61,728 bases of DNA from Pseudomonas sp. (GCF_030690725.1 NZ_JAUYGD010000013.1:1-61728); one strand, 5' to 3'. Positions 1 to 8,169 are shown, counted from the first letter of the stretch. Notes: generated by a model from the letters alone, not told the origin. Translations and numbers: made by a program.

Positions 1-673
1 TAGCAGGCGCTTCGACTTTCAGGGTTTTCACGGTGGAAGCGGTGGAAACGCCCAGATCAGCCGGGGTAACAGTTTCCAGCGGCTTCTTCTTGGCTTTCAT
101 GATGTTCGGCAGCGACGCAAAGCGCGGCTCGTTCAGACGCAGGTCGGTGGTCACGATAGCCGGCAGGTTCAACGCAACGGTCTGCAGACCGCCGTCGATT
201 TCGCGGGTTACGTTGACCTTGTCACCGGCAACTTCCACTTTGGAAGCGAAGGTGCCCTGGCCGAAACCAGTCAGCGCGCCCAACATTTGGCCAGTCTGGT
301 TGTTGTCGCTGTCGATGGCCTGTTTGCCCATGATCACCAGCTGCGGCTGCTCTTTATCGACCACTGCTTTAAGCAGTTTGGCCACAGCCAGAGAGTTCAG
401 CTCGTCGCTGGATTCAACTAGGATGGCGCGGTCAGCACCCAGCGCCAGCGCGGTACGCAGCTGCTCTTGAGCAGTGGCCGGGCCGATGGTTACGACAACG
501 ATCTCGCTCGCCACGCCTTTCTCTTTCAGGCGTACAGCTTCTTCCACGGCGATTTCGCAGAAAGGGTTCATCGACATCTTGACGTTGGCAAGATCAACGC
601 CGCTGTTGTCCGCTTTGACGCGAACTTTGACGTTGTAGTCGACCACTCGTTTGACAGCTACAAGAACCTTCAT
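1..673 (-). CDS. etfB: Electron transfer flavoprotein beta subunit, 3' end beyond the window
   Basis: The gene runs off the left edge, leaving 224 codons of a family usually near 249 residues. It reads from an ATG at 673 and begins [19 protein letters not shown], the typical EtfB opening. Further in, [20 protein letters not shown] and the segment around [10 protein letters not shown] are EtfB signatures. EtfB pairs with EtfA (expected beyond the left edge) to form the soluble FAD/AMP heterodimer that takes electrons from acyl-CoA dehydrogenases and passes them to the membrane ETF:quinone oxidoreductase encoded divergently at 994. A promoter and a PsrA-type operator lie upstream at 854-891. 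Confidence 0.95.
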   Translation of the reverse strand, partial: MKVLVAVKRVVDYNVKVRVKADNSGVDLANVKMSMNPFCEIAVEEAVRLKEKGVASEIVVVTIGPATAQEQLRTALALGADRAILVESSDELNSLAVAKLLKAVVDKEQPQLVIMGKQAIDSDNNQTGQMLGALTGFGQGTFASKVEVAGDKVNVTREIDGGLQTVALNLPAIVTTDLRLNEPRFASLPNIMKAKKKPLETVTPADLGVSTASTVKTLKVEAPA

Positions 674-853
674 GGATTCCTCGTTACTCTCCGGTGAATA
701 AGAATGTCGCCAGAAGCGAACATGGCGGGAACTACAGACCGGCCGGAACCGGGAGTCGACCAATAACGGCAGACACAAAACCGCCCGTATCTTGACCGCA
801 CGACCTAGACTGGTCAATACAACGAACCGGCCAATCGTCAGCGATGTAGTAAG

Positions 854-881
854 ATTCTAACAGCCCTACAGAAAATTCAAA
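854..881 (-). promoter_or_regulatory. Candidate sigma70 promoter for etfB
   Basis: On the minus strand TTTGAA (876-881) and TAGAAT (854-859) are separated by 16 bp. The -35 hexamer overlaps the operator-like palindrome at 878-891, so a bound repressor would be expected to block it. The leader to the etfB ATG would be about 175 nt. The assignment rests on pattern matching only. Confidence 0.5.
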
Positions 882-891
882 CAAACGTTTG
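878..891. promoter_or_regulatory. PsrA-type operator between divergent etf promoters
   Basis: CAAAC-AAAC-GTTTG exactly fits the published PsrA consensus (C/G)AAAC-N2-4-GTTT(G/C). Its right part also forms a perfect 12-bp palindrome ACAAACGTTTGT at 881-892. The site overlaps the etfB -35 and stops 2 bp before the ETF:quinone oxidoreductase -35, so one bound dimer could control both genes. PsrA is encoded in this same window at 55617-56324, with similar boxes in front of it. PsrA control of etf genes is inferred. Confidence 0.7.
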
Positions 892-893
892 TA

Positions 894-922
894 TTGGCCC
901 ACCCGAAGGGTCTGGATATAAT
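894..922 (+). promoter_or_regulatory. Candidate sigma70 promoter for the ETF:quinone oxidoreductase gene
   Basis: TTGGCC (894-899) and a perfect TATAAT (917-922) are 17 bp apart, placing a start near 929 and a leader of about 65 nt. The PsrA-type operator ends immediately upstream of the -35. Confidence 0.6.
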
Positions 923-993
923 GCGCCAGCATCGCTCATGGAACGAGCTCGATCGCCAAATAAAATTAGAGAGCCCTGAGTAGGAGATTGCCT

Positions 994-2658
994 GTGGAAC
1001 GCGAATTTATGGAATTCGACGTCGTCATCGTCGGCGCCGGCCCTGCTGGTTTGTCCGCCGCCTGCCGACTGAAGCAGAAAGCCGCCGAAGCCGGCAAAGA
1101 AATCAGCGTCTGCGTGGTCGAAAAAGGCTCCGAAGTCGGCGCGCACATTCTTTCCGGCGCGGTGTTCGAGCCGCGCGCATTGAATGAACTGTTCCCTGAC
1201 TGGAAAGAGCTCGGCGCCCCGCTGAACACTCCGGTCAAGCGCGATGACATCTACGTGCTCAGCAATGCCGAGAAGGCCACCAAGGTTCCGGACTTCTTCG
1301 TACCCAAGACCATGCACAACCATGGCAACTACATCATTTCCCTGGGCAACCTGTGCCGCTGGCTGGCCCAGCAGGCGGAAAACCTCGGCGTAGAAATCTA
1401 CCCAGGCTTCGCCGCTCAGGAAGCGCTGATCAACGAAGAAGGCGCGGTCTACGGCATTCTCACTGGCGATCTGGGTGTTGACCGCGAAGGCCACCCGAAA
1501 GAGGGCTACTACACCCCAGGCATGGAACTGCGCGCCAAGTACACCCTGTTCGCCGAAGGCTGCCGTGGCCATATCGGCAAGCAGCTGATCAAGAAATTTG
1601 ACCTCGACTCCGAAGCCGATGCCCAGCATTACGGCATCGGTATCAAGGAAATCTGGGACATCGACCCAGCCAAGCACGAGCAAGGCCTGGTGGTTCATAC
1701 CGCCGGCTGGCCACTGGATATCGTTGCCAGCGAAAACACCGGCGGCTCCTTCCTCTATCACCTGGAAAACAATCAGGTAGTAGTCGGCCTGATCGTCGAC
1801 CTGTCGTACAGCAACCCGCACCTGTCGCCGTTCGATGAGTTCCAGCGCTACAAGCACCACCCGGTGATCGCCCAGTACCTGGAAGGCGGCAAACGCGTTG
1901 CTTACGGTGCCCGCGCCATCTGCAAAGGCGGCCTCAACTCGCTGCCGAAGATGGTCTTCAACGGCGGCGCCCTGATCGGTTGCGACCTCGGCACCCTGAA
2001 CTTCGCCAAGATCAAGGGCAGCCACACCGCCATGAAGTCCGGCATGCTCGCTGCTGACGCCGTGGCTGACGCGCTGTTTGCAGGCAAGGAAGGCGGCGAC
2101 CAGCTGACCGGCTACGTCGACGCATTCAAGGCCAGCTGGCTGTACGACGAGCTGTTCCGCAGCCGTAACTTCGGCCCCGCGCTGCACAAGTTCGGCCCGC
2201 TGGTTGGCGGCGGCTTCAACTGGCTCGACCAGAACATCTTCGGCGGCAAGATCCCCTTCACCCTGCACGACACCAAGCCGGATTACGCCTGCCTGAAGCC
2301 GGCAGCAGACGCGCAGAAGATCAGCTACCCGAAACCCGACGGCAAACTCAGCTTCGACAAGCTCAGCTCGGTATTCCTCTCCAACACCAACCATGAAGAG
2401 GAACAACCCTGCCACCTGAAGCTCACTGACCCGAGCATTCCGCTGAGCAAGAACCTGCCGATGTACGACGAACCGGCGCAGCGCTACTGCCCAGCCGGCG
2501 TTTACGAAATCGTCACCAAGGAAGATGGCGAGCAGAAGTTCCAGATCAACGCGCAGAACTGCGTGCACTGCAAAACCTGTGACATCAAGGACCCCGCCCA
2601 GAACATTAACTGGGTGGCCCCTGAAGGCACAGGCGGGCCTAACTACCCCAATATGTAA
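994..2658 (+). CDS. Electron transfer flavoprotein:ubiquinone oxidoreductase
   Basis: A 554-residue membrane-associated flavo-iron-sulfur enzyme that oxidises reduced ETF and reduces ubiquinone, linking fatty acid and amino acid oxidation to the respiratory chain. The N-terminus carries the FAD-binding DVVIVGAGPAGLSAA motif. Near the C-terminus RYCPAGVYE and NCVHCKTCDIKDP supply the four cysteines for a [4Fe-4S] cluster, and the protein ends GGPNYPNM as in the family. The GTG at 994 is preferred over the TTG at 988 because AGGAG at 982-986 is 7 bp from the GTG but only 1 bp from the TTG. Its stop codon lies inside the end of a repeat element (2656-2799). Confidence 0.95.
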   Translation: MEREFMEFDVVIVGAGPAGLSAACRLKQKAAEAGKEISVCVVEKGSEVGAHILSGAVFEPRALNELFPDWKELGAPLNTPVKRDDIYVLSNAEKATKVPDFFVPKTMHNHGNYIISLGNLCRWLAQQAENLGVEIYPGFAAQEALINEEGAVYGILTGDLGVDREGHPKEGYYTPGMELRAKYTLFAEGCRGHIGKQLIKKFDLDSEADAQHYGIGIKEIWDIDPAKHEQGLVVHTAGWPLDIVASENTGGSFLYHLENNQVVVGLIVDLSYSNPHLSPFDEFQRYKHHPVIAQYLEGGKRVAYGARAICKGGLNSLPKMVFNGGALIGCDLGTLNFAKIKGSHTAMKSGMLAADAVADALFAGKEGGDQLTGYVDAFKASWLYDELFRSRNFGPALHKFGPLVGGGFNWLDQNIFGGKIPFTLHDTKPDYACLKPAADAQKISYPKPDGKLSFDKLSSVFLSNTNHEEEQPCHLKLTDPSIPLSKNLPMYDEPAQRYCPAGVYEIVTKEDGEQKFQINAQNCVHCKTCDIKDPAQNINWVAPEGTGGPNYPNM

Positions 2659-2799
2659 GAGCTGTCTCGTATCTGCTGCGCGTCGGCGATACAGCGTTAA
2701 AAATGGCCTCGGAATGCTCATTTACAACAGTAAACTCCGCTTCCTCGGCCATTTTTGCCTTGTCTCGCCCTAGCTCGCGAGATCCGAAACAAGCTCTTA
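2656..2799. mobile_element. MITE-like repeat, short copy, abutting the ETF:QO stop codon
   Basis: The 144-bp unit has imperfect terminal inverted repeats: TAAGAGCTGTCTCGTATCT at the left matches TAAGAGCTTGTTTCGGATCT read inward from the right. Its centre (2699-2756) folds into a long hairpin whose base is AAAAATGGCC/GGCCATTTTT and whose loop is near AACA. The core sequence, including GGCGAGACAAGG and TTTTTAACGC-GTATCG, recurs in the element at 57209-57523 in the opposite orientation. No protein is encoded. It is likely a non-autonomous mobile or REP-type repeat, with the family not identified. Confidence 0.6.
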
Positions 2800-2805
2800 A
2801 GACGC

Positions 2806-2832
2806 AAAAAGGCTCCCTCGGGAGCCTTTTTT
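2806..2832. terminator. Bidirectional rho-independent terminator
   Basis: AAAAAGGCTCCC-tc-GGGAGCC followed by TTTTTT forms a strong stem with U-tracts on both strands. It lies between the convergent ETF:QO and DUF1285 genes and can serve both. Confidence 0.85.
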
Positions 2833-2867
2833 ATTGCGCTGAATACAACGGCTAGCGGGAGAGCCGA

Positions 2868-3437
2868 TCAGTCCGGCTGCGGGCCGATGGGAAAAAACTC
2901 TCCACTGCTCCACACGCCGAGCCAGGTCTTGCCATCGATCTCGCGCGACACCGCCAGCTCGACCATCTGATAAAACACATTGCGGTGGATTAGCGCCTCA
3001 AGATTGGTCCGCACATGCACATAGGGCGCGGGCTCCTCGGTCAAGGCGTCCAGCTCGATTCGTAGCGGATGCTCGCTGCCAGCCACCACCTCGTCCTCGA
3101 CATTGGTGACAAAGCGCAGCACCTGCGCCTCACCCCCACCGTCCACCTGCAGGCTGACCGCCACAAAGGGCGCGTCATCAACCTGGATGCCGACCATCTC
3201 CACCGGTGTCACCAGCACATATTTGTCGCCATCACGACGGATGATGGTGGAGAACAGTTTGACCATCGGCTTGCGCCCGATCGGCGTACCCAGGTAATAC
3301 CAAGTGCCATCGCGGGCGATACGCATGTCGATATCACCGCAGAACGTCGGGTTCCACAGGTGCACCGGTGGCAACCCTTTGCCTTCGCCTTTGGGTATTT
3401 GCGCCAGCAGATCGCCGGCCTTGCCTGAATCAGTCAT
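2868..3437 (-). CDS. DUF1285 family conserved protein
   Basis: A 189-residue protein of unknown function. The segment GDIDMRIARDGTWYYLGTPIG and the later VPVEMV-like stretch (LVTPVEMVGIQVDDAPF) are typical of the DUF1285 family found in pseudomonads and other proteobacteria. No signal peptide or membrane segment is apparent, so it is probably cytoplasmic. The ATG at 3437 was chosen over the TTG at 3440. The gene follows the lipoprotein gene upstream with only 3 bp between stop and start, so the two are probably co-transcribed. I cannot assign a biochemical role. Confidence 0.85.
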   Translation of the reverse strand: MTDSGKAGDLLAQIPKGEGKGLPPVHLWNPTFCGDIDMRIARDGTWYYLGTPIGRKPMVKLFSTIIRRDGDKYVLVTPVEMVGIQVDDAPFVAVSLQVDGGGEAQVLRFVTNVEDEVVAGSEHPLRIELDALTEEPAPYVHVRTNLEALIHRNVFYQMVELAVSREIDGKTWLGVWSSGEFFPIGPQPD

Positions 3438-3440
3438 CAA

Positions 3441-4043
3441 TCAATGCCCCAAGCCCAACAAACGCCGCGCGTAATCCTGCAGCGCCGGACCGATCAGGTC
3501 CTCAGGCTTGGCATCATAAAGCGTCAGGAAGCCTCCGCGGCTACGAATGCGCGTGGTATCGACCAAATAGCGGGTACTGGTCTCGATCAGCATCAACTGA
3601 ATCACCCCGCGATCGGTGCCTAGGCGGTCCAGCGCCTCCTGATCCTCCCACTCCTCCACCGTGCCGATGCGGTCATCGGCATAGGCAAAGCGGCTGTACA
3701 GCAGATAATGCGCCCCGGCTTCACGGGCCGCAGCCAGGGACTCTTCCAAGCCAAGCGGCGATTGGGCGCGGCGCACCATAGGGAAGTATTCGATAAAGCC
3801 TTTGTAAGCTTCTTCGGCCACCACATTGGGCCGTGGGTGGGCACCGCCCGGCGGCACAAAATGGCCCTGGGCGATGTAGATAAAGGAGTCGGCCTGCAAG
3901 CGCCAGGGGCTGGCACGGCGCGTCTGGCTGTGATCGAGCACGCCGACATCACCCAATTGATAAATGGCCTCGTCAGCCAGATCACTGGCCTTCATGCAGC
4001 CGCTCAGCAGCAAAACGCCCAACATCAGCAACAGACTACGCAT
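3441..4043 (-). CDS. DUF4823 family lipoprotein
   Basis: A 200-residue exported protein that begins MRSLLLMLGVLLLSGCMKAS, a lipoprotein signal with lipobox LLSGC. The mature part resembles DUF4823 proteins (HYLLYSRFAYADDRIGTVEEW). It would be lipidated and held in the envelope. The ATG at 4043 lies 7 bp after GGAG, and the GTG at 4046 is a less well-spaced alternative. The gene overlaps or abuts the DUF1285 gene downstream. Function unknown. Confidence 0.8.
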   Translation of the reverse strand: MRSLLLMLGVLLLSGCMKASDLADEAIYQLGDVGVLDHSQTRRASPWRLQADSFIYIAQGHFVPPGGAHPRPNVVAEEAYKGFIEYFPMVRRAQSPLGLEESLAAAREAGAHYLLYSRFAYADDRIGTVEEWEDQEALDRLGTDRGVIQLMLIETSTRYLVDTTRIRSRGGFLTLYDAKPEDLIGPALQDYARRLLGLGH

Positions 4044-4119
4044 CACGCTTCTCCCGCAGCCGGTGACGGAAAACCGGCGGATAGGGCCTCAATGCAGATT
4101 TCACGCCAGTGCAGCGGCA

Positions 4120-5010
4120 TCACAAGCCGCGCTGCCACTCCTGACGCAAGCCAGCCTGCTGCGGCTGCGCAATGGCCTGCCGCACCTGATCCAGCAAGCG
4201 CGCCTTATCTGCGCCCAGGTTGCCCTTAAGCACCAGGTAATTGGACGCATGATCACTGCGAAATACTGTATCGCGCAGCTCAAGGCCGCTCAGCAAACGT
4301 TCTACCTCGACAAACAACTGCTGCTGGTTGAGCGCCTGAAAATCGGCAAAGCCTTCGCGAAACCGCGCTTCGCCCTGGGGGAAACTGACCACCAGGGTCG
4401 AAAGAAACTCCGGCTGCGCCTCGTTCATCAAGCGCGCCGAGTTATCCGCATGCTGCTCGCTCAAAGTCACGCCACCGAGGCCGTTGAGAATCATCACCGA
4501 ACGGCTGATCCCGGCCTGACCGAGCTTGTCCAACGCACTCAGGCTCGACTCGTAGGTTTCGCCCTTGTTAACCCGCGCCAGCACCTCGTCATCACCAGAT
4601 TCGCAACCGACATAGGCCATGCGCAGCCCGGCGTCAGCCAACTCCTTGAGCTCCTCCACCGACTTCTTGCGCAGGTTGCGTGGCAGGCAGTAGCTAGACA
4701 CCCGCTCGACTTCCGGCATGTGTTCACGAATCGCCTGCAGAATGGTTAGCAGACGCCGCGTCGGCAGCACCAGGGCGTCGCCATCGGCGAGAAACACGCG
4801 CTGCACGATCATTCGCTCACCGGTCAGGCGAATCTCTTCGAGCACCTGCGCCTCATCGCGGGCGCGGAATTTCTTCTGCTCCTGAGTGTACATTTCACAG
4901 AACGTGCACTTGTTCCAGGAGCAGCCATTGGTCACCGGCAAAATCAGCGAATGGGCTTCACTGGGCGGGCGGAACACCGGCTCGATATAGCTGATGGGGA
5001 AATCTTGCAT
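4120..5010 (-). CDS. Radical SAM protein with CX4CX2C cluster motif
   Basis: A 296-residue protein with GCSWNKCTFCEMY near residues 29-41. The three cysteines (30, 35, 38) are spaced CX4CX2C rather than the usual CX3CX2C of radical SAM enzymes, a spacing I associate with a COG1032-like subgroup. Later segments (LRMAYVGCESGDDEVLARVNKGETY, SRSVMILNGLGG) fit the Elp3/radical SAM barrel. It should bind a [4Fe-4S] cluster and cleave S-adenosylmethionine, with the substrate unknown. The ATG at 5010 was chosen; a GTG at 5019 is in frame. It lies 27 bp downstream of moaA, suggesting co-transcription. Confidence 0.8.
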   Translation of the reverse strand: MQDFPISYIEPVFRPPSEAHSLILPVTNGCSWNKCTFCEMYTQEQKKFRARDEAQVLEEIRLTGERMIVQRVFLADGDALVLPTRRLLTILQAIREHMPEVERVSSYCLPRNLRKKSVEELKELADAGLRMAYVGCESGDDEVLARVNKGETYESSLSALDKLGQAGISRSVMILNGLGGVTLSEQHADNSARLMNEAQPEFLSTLVVSFPQGEARFREGFADFQALNQQQLFVEVERLLSGLELRDTVFRSDHASNYLVLKGNLGADKARLLDQVRQAIAQPQQAGLRQEWQRGL

Positions 5011-5037
5011 GGTCTTCACTCAAGGCAGACGGCGGTC

Positions 5038-6006
5038 TTAGCCGCCAATAATCTTCATCACAGTTGCGCCGCCGGAGAACGCCATATCCTGTTTATCACC
5101 CAGCGCCTTGACCAGCAGGCCCTGCAGCGCAGGTAACGCCTGATGGCGCGGCTTGTCGAGCAGGTCGCCTATGTAGTGACGATTGCTCGAGGACAGGCAG
5201 CCATGCAGCCAGCCGGTCGAGGACAGGCGCAGGCGCGAACAGGTGCGGCAGAACGGCACGCTTTCATTGGCGATCACGCCGAAATGTCCAACGCCGGGGA
5301 TGGCGTAGCGCAGCGCGGTAGCATCCAGCGCAGCGTGGGCCTGGACATAGTCGTAGCGGCTGCCGATCAGCTCCAGCAACTCAGGCATACCGACAAACTG
5401 ACGCTGAAAGCCGTTGCCATCGCGGGCCAGATGGCCCATGCGCATCAGCTCGATAAAGCGCAGCTCGAAGCCATTGGCCAGGCAGTAGTCGAGCAGCGGC
5501 AGCACCTGATCAAGGTTCTGCCCGCGCAACGGCACCATATTGACCTTGATCTGCATCCCCGCCGCGCGCGCTTGCTGCAGGCCATCGAGCACTGTGGCCA
5601 GATCGCCGCCACGGGCAATGGCGCGGAACGCCGCAGCGTTGAGGGTATCCAGAGAAATATTCAAGCGGCGAATGCCGCATTCCAGCAACAGCGGCAGTTT
5701 GCGCGCCAGCAGCTGACCGTTGCTGGTCAGGCTGATATCGGCCAAGCCGAGCTGGCTGACGCCGCGCAGAAAGGCGTCGAGCTTGGGGCTGACCAGCGGC
5801 TCGCCACCAGTGATGCGCAACCGCTCGATGCCGGCGGCTTCGATCAGATAGGCCACACCACGCAGCATGCCCTCGGCCGACAGCTCGTCCTGCGCGGCTA
5901 CCAACCGCTTGCCGTCAGGCACGCAGTAGGTGCAGGCATAGTTGCAGGCGGAGGTCAGGCTGATTCGCAGGTTGCGAAAACGTCTGCCCTGGCGATCAAC
6001 GATCAT
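5038..6006 (-). CDS. moaA: GTP 3',8-cyclase MoaA (molybdopterin biosynthesis)
   Basis: A 322-residue radical SAM enzyme for the first step of molybdenum cofactor synthesis, converting GTP to 3',8-cyclo-GTP. The N-terminal cluster motif CNYACTYC (C21, C25, C28) and the C-terminal cluster CRTC...C (C253, C256, C270, spacing CX2CX13C) are both complete. The protein ends IIGG, the C-terminal double glycine needed for catalysis. The ATG at 6006 has GGAG 6 bp upstream. Its neighbours are not other mo- genes, so it may be one of two MoaA paralogues in the genome, as in P. aeruginosa. Confidence 0.9.
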   Translation of the reverse strand: MIVDRQGRRFRNLRISLTSACNYACTYCVPDGKRLVAAQDELSAEGMLRGVAYLIEAAGIERLRITGGEPLVSPKLDAFLRGVSQLGLADISLTSNGQLLARKLPLLLECGIRRLNISLDTLNAAAFRAIARGGDLATVLDGLQQARAAGMQIKVNMVPLRGQNLDQVLPLLDYCLANGFELRFIELMRMGHLARDGNGFQRQFVGMPELLELIGSRYDYVQAHAALDATALRYAIPGVGHFGVIANESVPFCRTCSRLRLSSTGWLHGCLSSSNRHYIGDLLDKPRHQALPALQGLLVKALGDKQDMAFSGGATVMKIIGG

Positions 6007-6085
6007 GCGTGGCTCCAGCAAAGGTGAGCGCCGAGTATAGAGGCGCCGCCAACCCAGCAGAGTGCTTATCCACCCGCTGAATACC

Positions 6086-6724
6086 TCAGCTAGCCGGGGT
6101 GTCGCCCTCGCGTTTGCGCTTGTTGCCCATGCGCACGCCGATGTCCATCAAGAACTGGAAGAAACCTTCCTGATCTTCCAGCACATTGCTCCAGAACGGC
6201 GAGTGATACAGCGCCACAGCGCCGTGCACTAGCGCCCAGGCAGCGCAGTAATGGAAATATGGCGGCACGTCTTCCAGCTTGCCTTCGGCGATGCGGCCCT
6301 TGATCAGCTGGGTCAGTCGCTCGAAGTTGGAGGCGCGAATCTTGTGCAACTGCTCGACCATTTCCGGCACCTGATTGCCCTTGACCACCTTCTCTTCCAG
6401 GCGGTCAAACAGGCGGTAGCGCTGCGGATCGCGCATGCGGAACTCGAAGTAGGCGCGCGACAGCGCTTCCTTGTCACGGTCGACGTCGGCCGAGTGCAGC
6501 AACTCATTGAGATCACGCTCGTAGTCGAGCATCAGGCGCAGGTAAATTTCCGCCTTGGATTTGAAGTGTTTGTAGATGGTGCCTTTGCCAATACCAACCG
6601 TGTCGGCAATCATCTCCACAGTCACGCTGTCTTCACCCTGGTCGAGGAAGAGTTTCAGTGCTGTGTCGAGAATTTCCTGTTCGCGGCGGCGAAACTCACG
6701 GACCTTGCGGGGTTCTTTATGCAT
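6086..6724 (-). CDS. TetR family transcriptional regulator
   Basis: A 212-residue DNA-binding regulator. Residues about 16-62 (EILDTALKLFLDQGEDSVTV through VGIGKGTIYKHFKSKAEIY) form the TetR helix-turn-helix. The C-terminal half (PPYFHYCAAWALVHGAVALY) is a ligand-binding domain of the kind seen in small-molecule-responsive regulators. It is divergent from the PLP enzyme gene at 6801 with 76 bp between them, so autoregulation and control of that gene are possible. The ligand is unknown. Confidence 0.88.
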   Translation of the reverse strand: MHKEPRKVREFRRREQEILDTALKLFLDQGEDSVTVEMIADTVGIGKGTIYKHFKSKAEIYLRLMLDYERDLNELLHSADVDRDKEALSRAYFEFRMRDPQRYRLFDRLEEKVVKGNQVPEMVEQLHKIRASNFERLTQLIKGRIAEGKLEDVPPYFHYCAAWALVHGAVALYHSPFWSNVLEDQEGFFQFLMDIGVRMGNKRKREGDTPAS

Positions 6725-6800
6725 AAAAGGACTACGGGGTCAAAAAAACGAAGGCGCGTATTATGCCTAACTAACGGCAAATTGCACGGATCATCCGACC

Positions 6801-7934
6801 ATGTACGCAGTTCATGACGAGTTTCCGCAACTTCCCGGTCTGCGTTATCTGAACCACGCAGCCGTTTCCCCCTGGCCACAACGGGCCGTCGATGCGGTCA
6901 GCCGCTTTGCCATCGAAAACGCACAAACCGGTGCGCGCGACTACCCAGCCTGGTTGCGGGTCGAGCGGCGCCTGCGCGAGCGCCTGCAGCGTTTGCTCAA
7001 CGCGCCTTCCCATAGCGATATCGCCCTGGTGAAAAACACCTCTGAAGCCTTGTCATTCGTAGCCTTCGGCCTGGATTGGCGGCCAGGCGATCAAGTGGTG
7101 ATCAGCGATGAAGAATTCCCCTCCAACCGGATTGTCTGGGAAGCGCTCGCCCCGCAGGGCGTCGAGGTCGTGCAGGTCAATCTGCATCAGGGCGATGCCG
7201 AAACAGCCCTGCTTGCCGCCTGCGGGCCGCGCACCCGGCTGATGGCGATCAGCGCCGTACAGTACGCCAGCGGCCTGCGCTTGGATCTGCCGCGCCTAGG
7301 CCAGGGCTGCCAGGCGCGCGGCGTGCTGCTGTGCATCGACGCGATCCAGCAGCTCGGTGCCCTGCCCTTCGATGTGCAGGCCAGCCAGTGTGCCTTTGCC
7401 ATGGCCGATGGGCATAAATGGTTGCTCGGCCCGGAAGGGCTCGGGGTGTTCTACTGCCGCAGCGATCTGCGTGCACAACTCAAGTTGCATGAATACGGCT
7501 GGCATATGCTCGAGCATGCCGGCGACTACCAGCGCACCAGCTGGGAGCCCGCCCGCAGCGCCCGGCGTTTTGAATGCGGCAGCCCGAACATGCTCGGCGC
7601 GATGGCCCTGGAGGCCAGCCTGTCGCTGCTGGAAGAAGTGGGTATGACTGCGATCGAAAGCGCCCTGCAGGAGCGCATGCAGTGGCTGCTCGATGGGTTG
7701 GGGAAAATCCCTGGTGCGCACCTGCACAGCGCCGTGGAGCGTCAGCAGCGCGCCGGGATTCTGACCTTCAGCCTGGACGGCTGGGACAACTCGGCATTGT
7801 TCAATCAGCTGAAACAGCAGCAAGTGATCTGCGCGCAGCGCGGTGCAGGTATCCGCCTGTCGCCCCACTTCTACAGCGAACCCAGCGTTATTGAAGAGAC
7901 GCTGGCGCTGCTGCGGCAGCTGGCGACTGCTTGA
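6801..7934 (+). CDS. Aminotransferase class V family PLP enzyme
   Basis: A 377-residue PLP-dependent protein of the cysteine-desulfurase/isopenicillin-epimerase-like superfamily. The Schiff-base lysine is K206 in MADGHKWLLGPEGLGVFY, and D180 in CIDAIQQLG is the residue that contacts the pyridine nitrogen. The loop carrying the catalytic cysteine of true SufS/CsdA enzymes is not evident (HFYSEPSVIEETL at the end), so desulfurase activity should not be assumed. It is transcribed divergently from the TetR gene. Substrate unknown. Confidence 0.85.
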   Translation: MYAVHDEFPQLPGLRYLNHAAVSPWPQRAVDAVSRFAIENAQTGARDYPAWLRVERRLRERLQRLLNAPSHSDIALVKNTSEALSFVAFGLDWRPGDQVVISDEEFPSNRIVWEALAPQGVEVVQVNLHQGDAETALLAACGPRTRLMAISAVQYASGLRLDLPRLGQGCQARGVLLCIDAIQQLGALPFDVQASQCAFAMADGHKWLLGPEGLGVFYCRSDLRAQLKLHEYGWHMLEHAGDYQRTSWEPARSARRFECGSPNMLGAMALEASLSLLEEVGMTAIESALQERMQWLLDGLGKIPGAHLHSAVERQQRAGILTFSLDGWDNSALFNQLKQQQVICAQRGAGIRLSPHFYSEPSVIEETLALLRQLATA

Positions 7935-8023
7935 GGACTCAGCAGCGCACTCTGTATTCCAAATCCGTTTAAGAATGCCGGTAAACCGCCTGGACGTTCG
8001 CCAATCTTCACCAATACTGAGCA

Positions 8024-8143
8024 GTACTGGTGTGCGGCGTATCCCCCAAGCGCCCCGCCAGGCAAGGTACCGTGGACCGCGTACCTTGATTTACTCCTAA
8101 TGGTCTTAACCCGGTCTCATCCCCCAGAGCCCGGGTTTTTTTT
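8024..8143 (+). ncRNA. rgsA: Small regulatory RNA RgsA (P16)
   Basis: A non-coding region of about 120 nt with a strong terminator sits directly next to tatD, the position of the RpoS-dependent sRNA RgsA in pseudomonads. It contains the self-complementary segment GGTACC-GTGGACCGC-GTACC and exposed C-runs (CCCCC) typical of Hfq-bound pseudomonad sRNAs. A -10-like CAATACT at 8012-8018 lies just upstream. The 5' end is estimated from the known length of RgsA and the -10 position. Identification is by synteny and sequence recollection, not by a search. Confidence 0.72.
8108..8143 (+). terminator. Terminator of the RgsA transcript
   Basis: AACCCGG (8108-8114) pairs with CCGGGTT (8131-8137) and is followed by a run of T to 8143. 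It ends the sRNA transcript, and the opposite strand offers an A/T-rich end for the convergent tatD gene. Confidence 0.7.
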
Positions 8144-8169
8144 GTGTTCGACTTTTCAGGAAAGCTTGA

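Noticed and set aside
877..2721. A 614-codon open frame antisense to the ETF:QO gene
   Set aside because: It is the mirror of a highly conserved flavoprotein gene in GC-rich DNA, has no family resemblance and no ribosome site.
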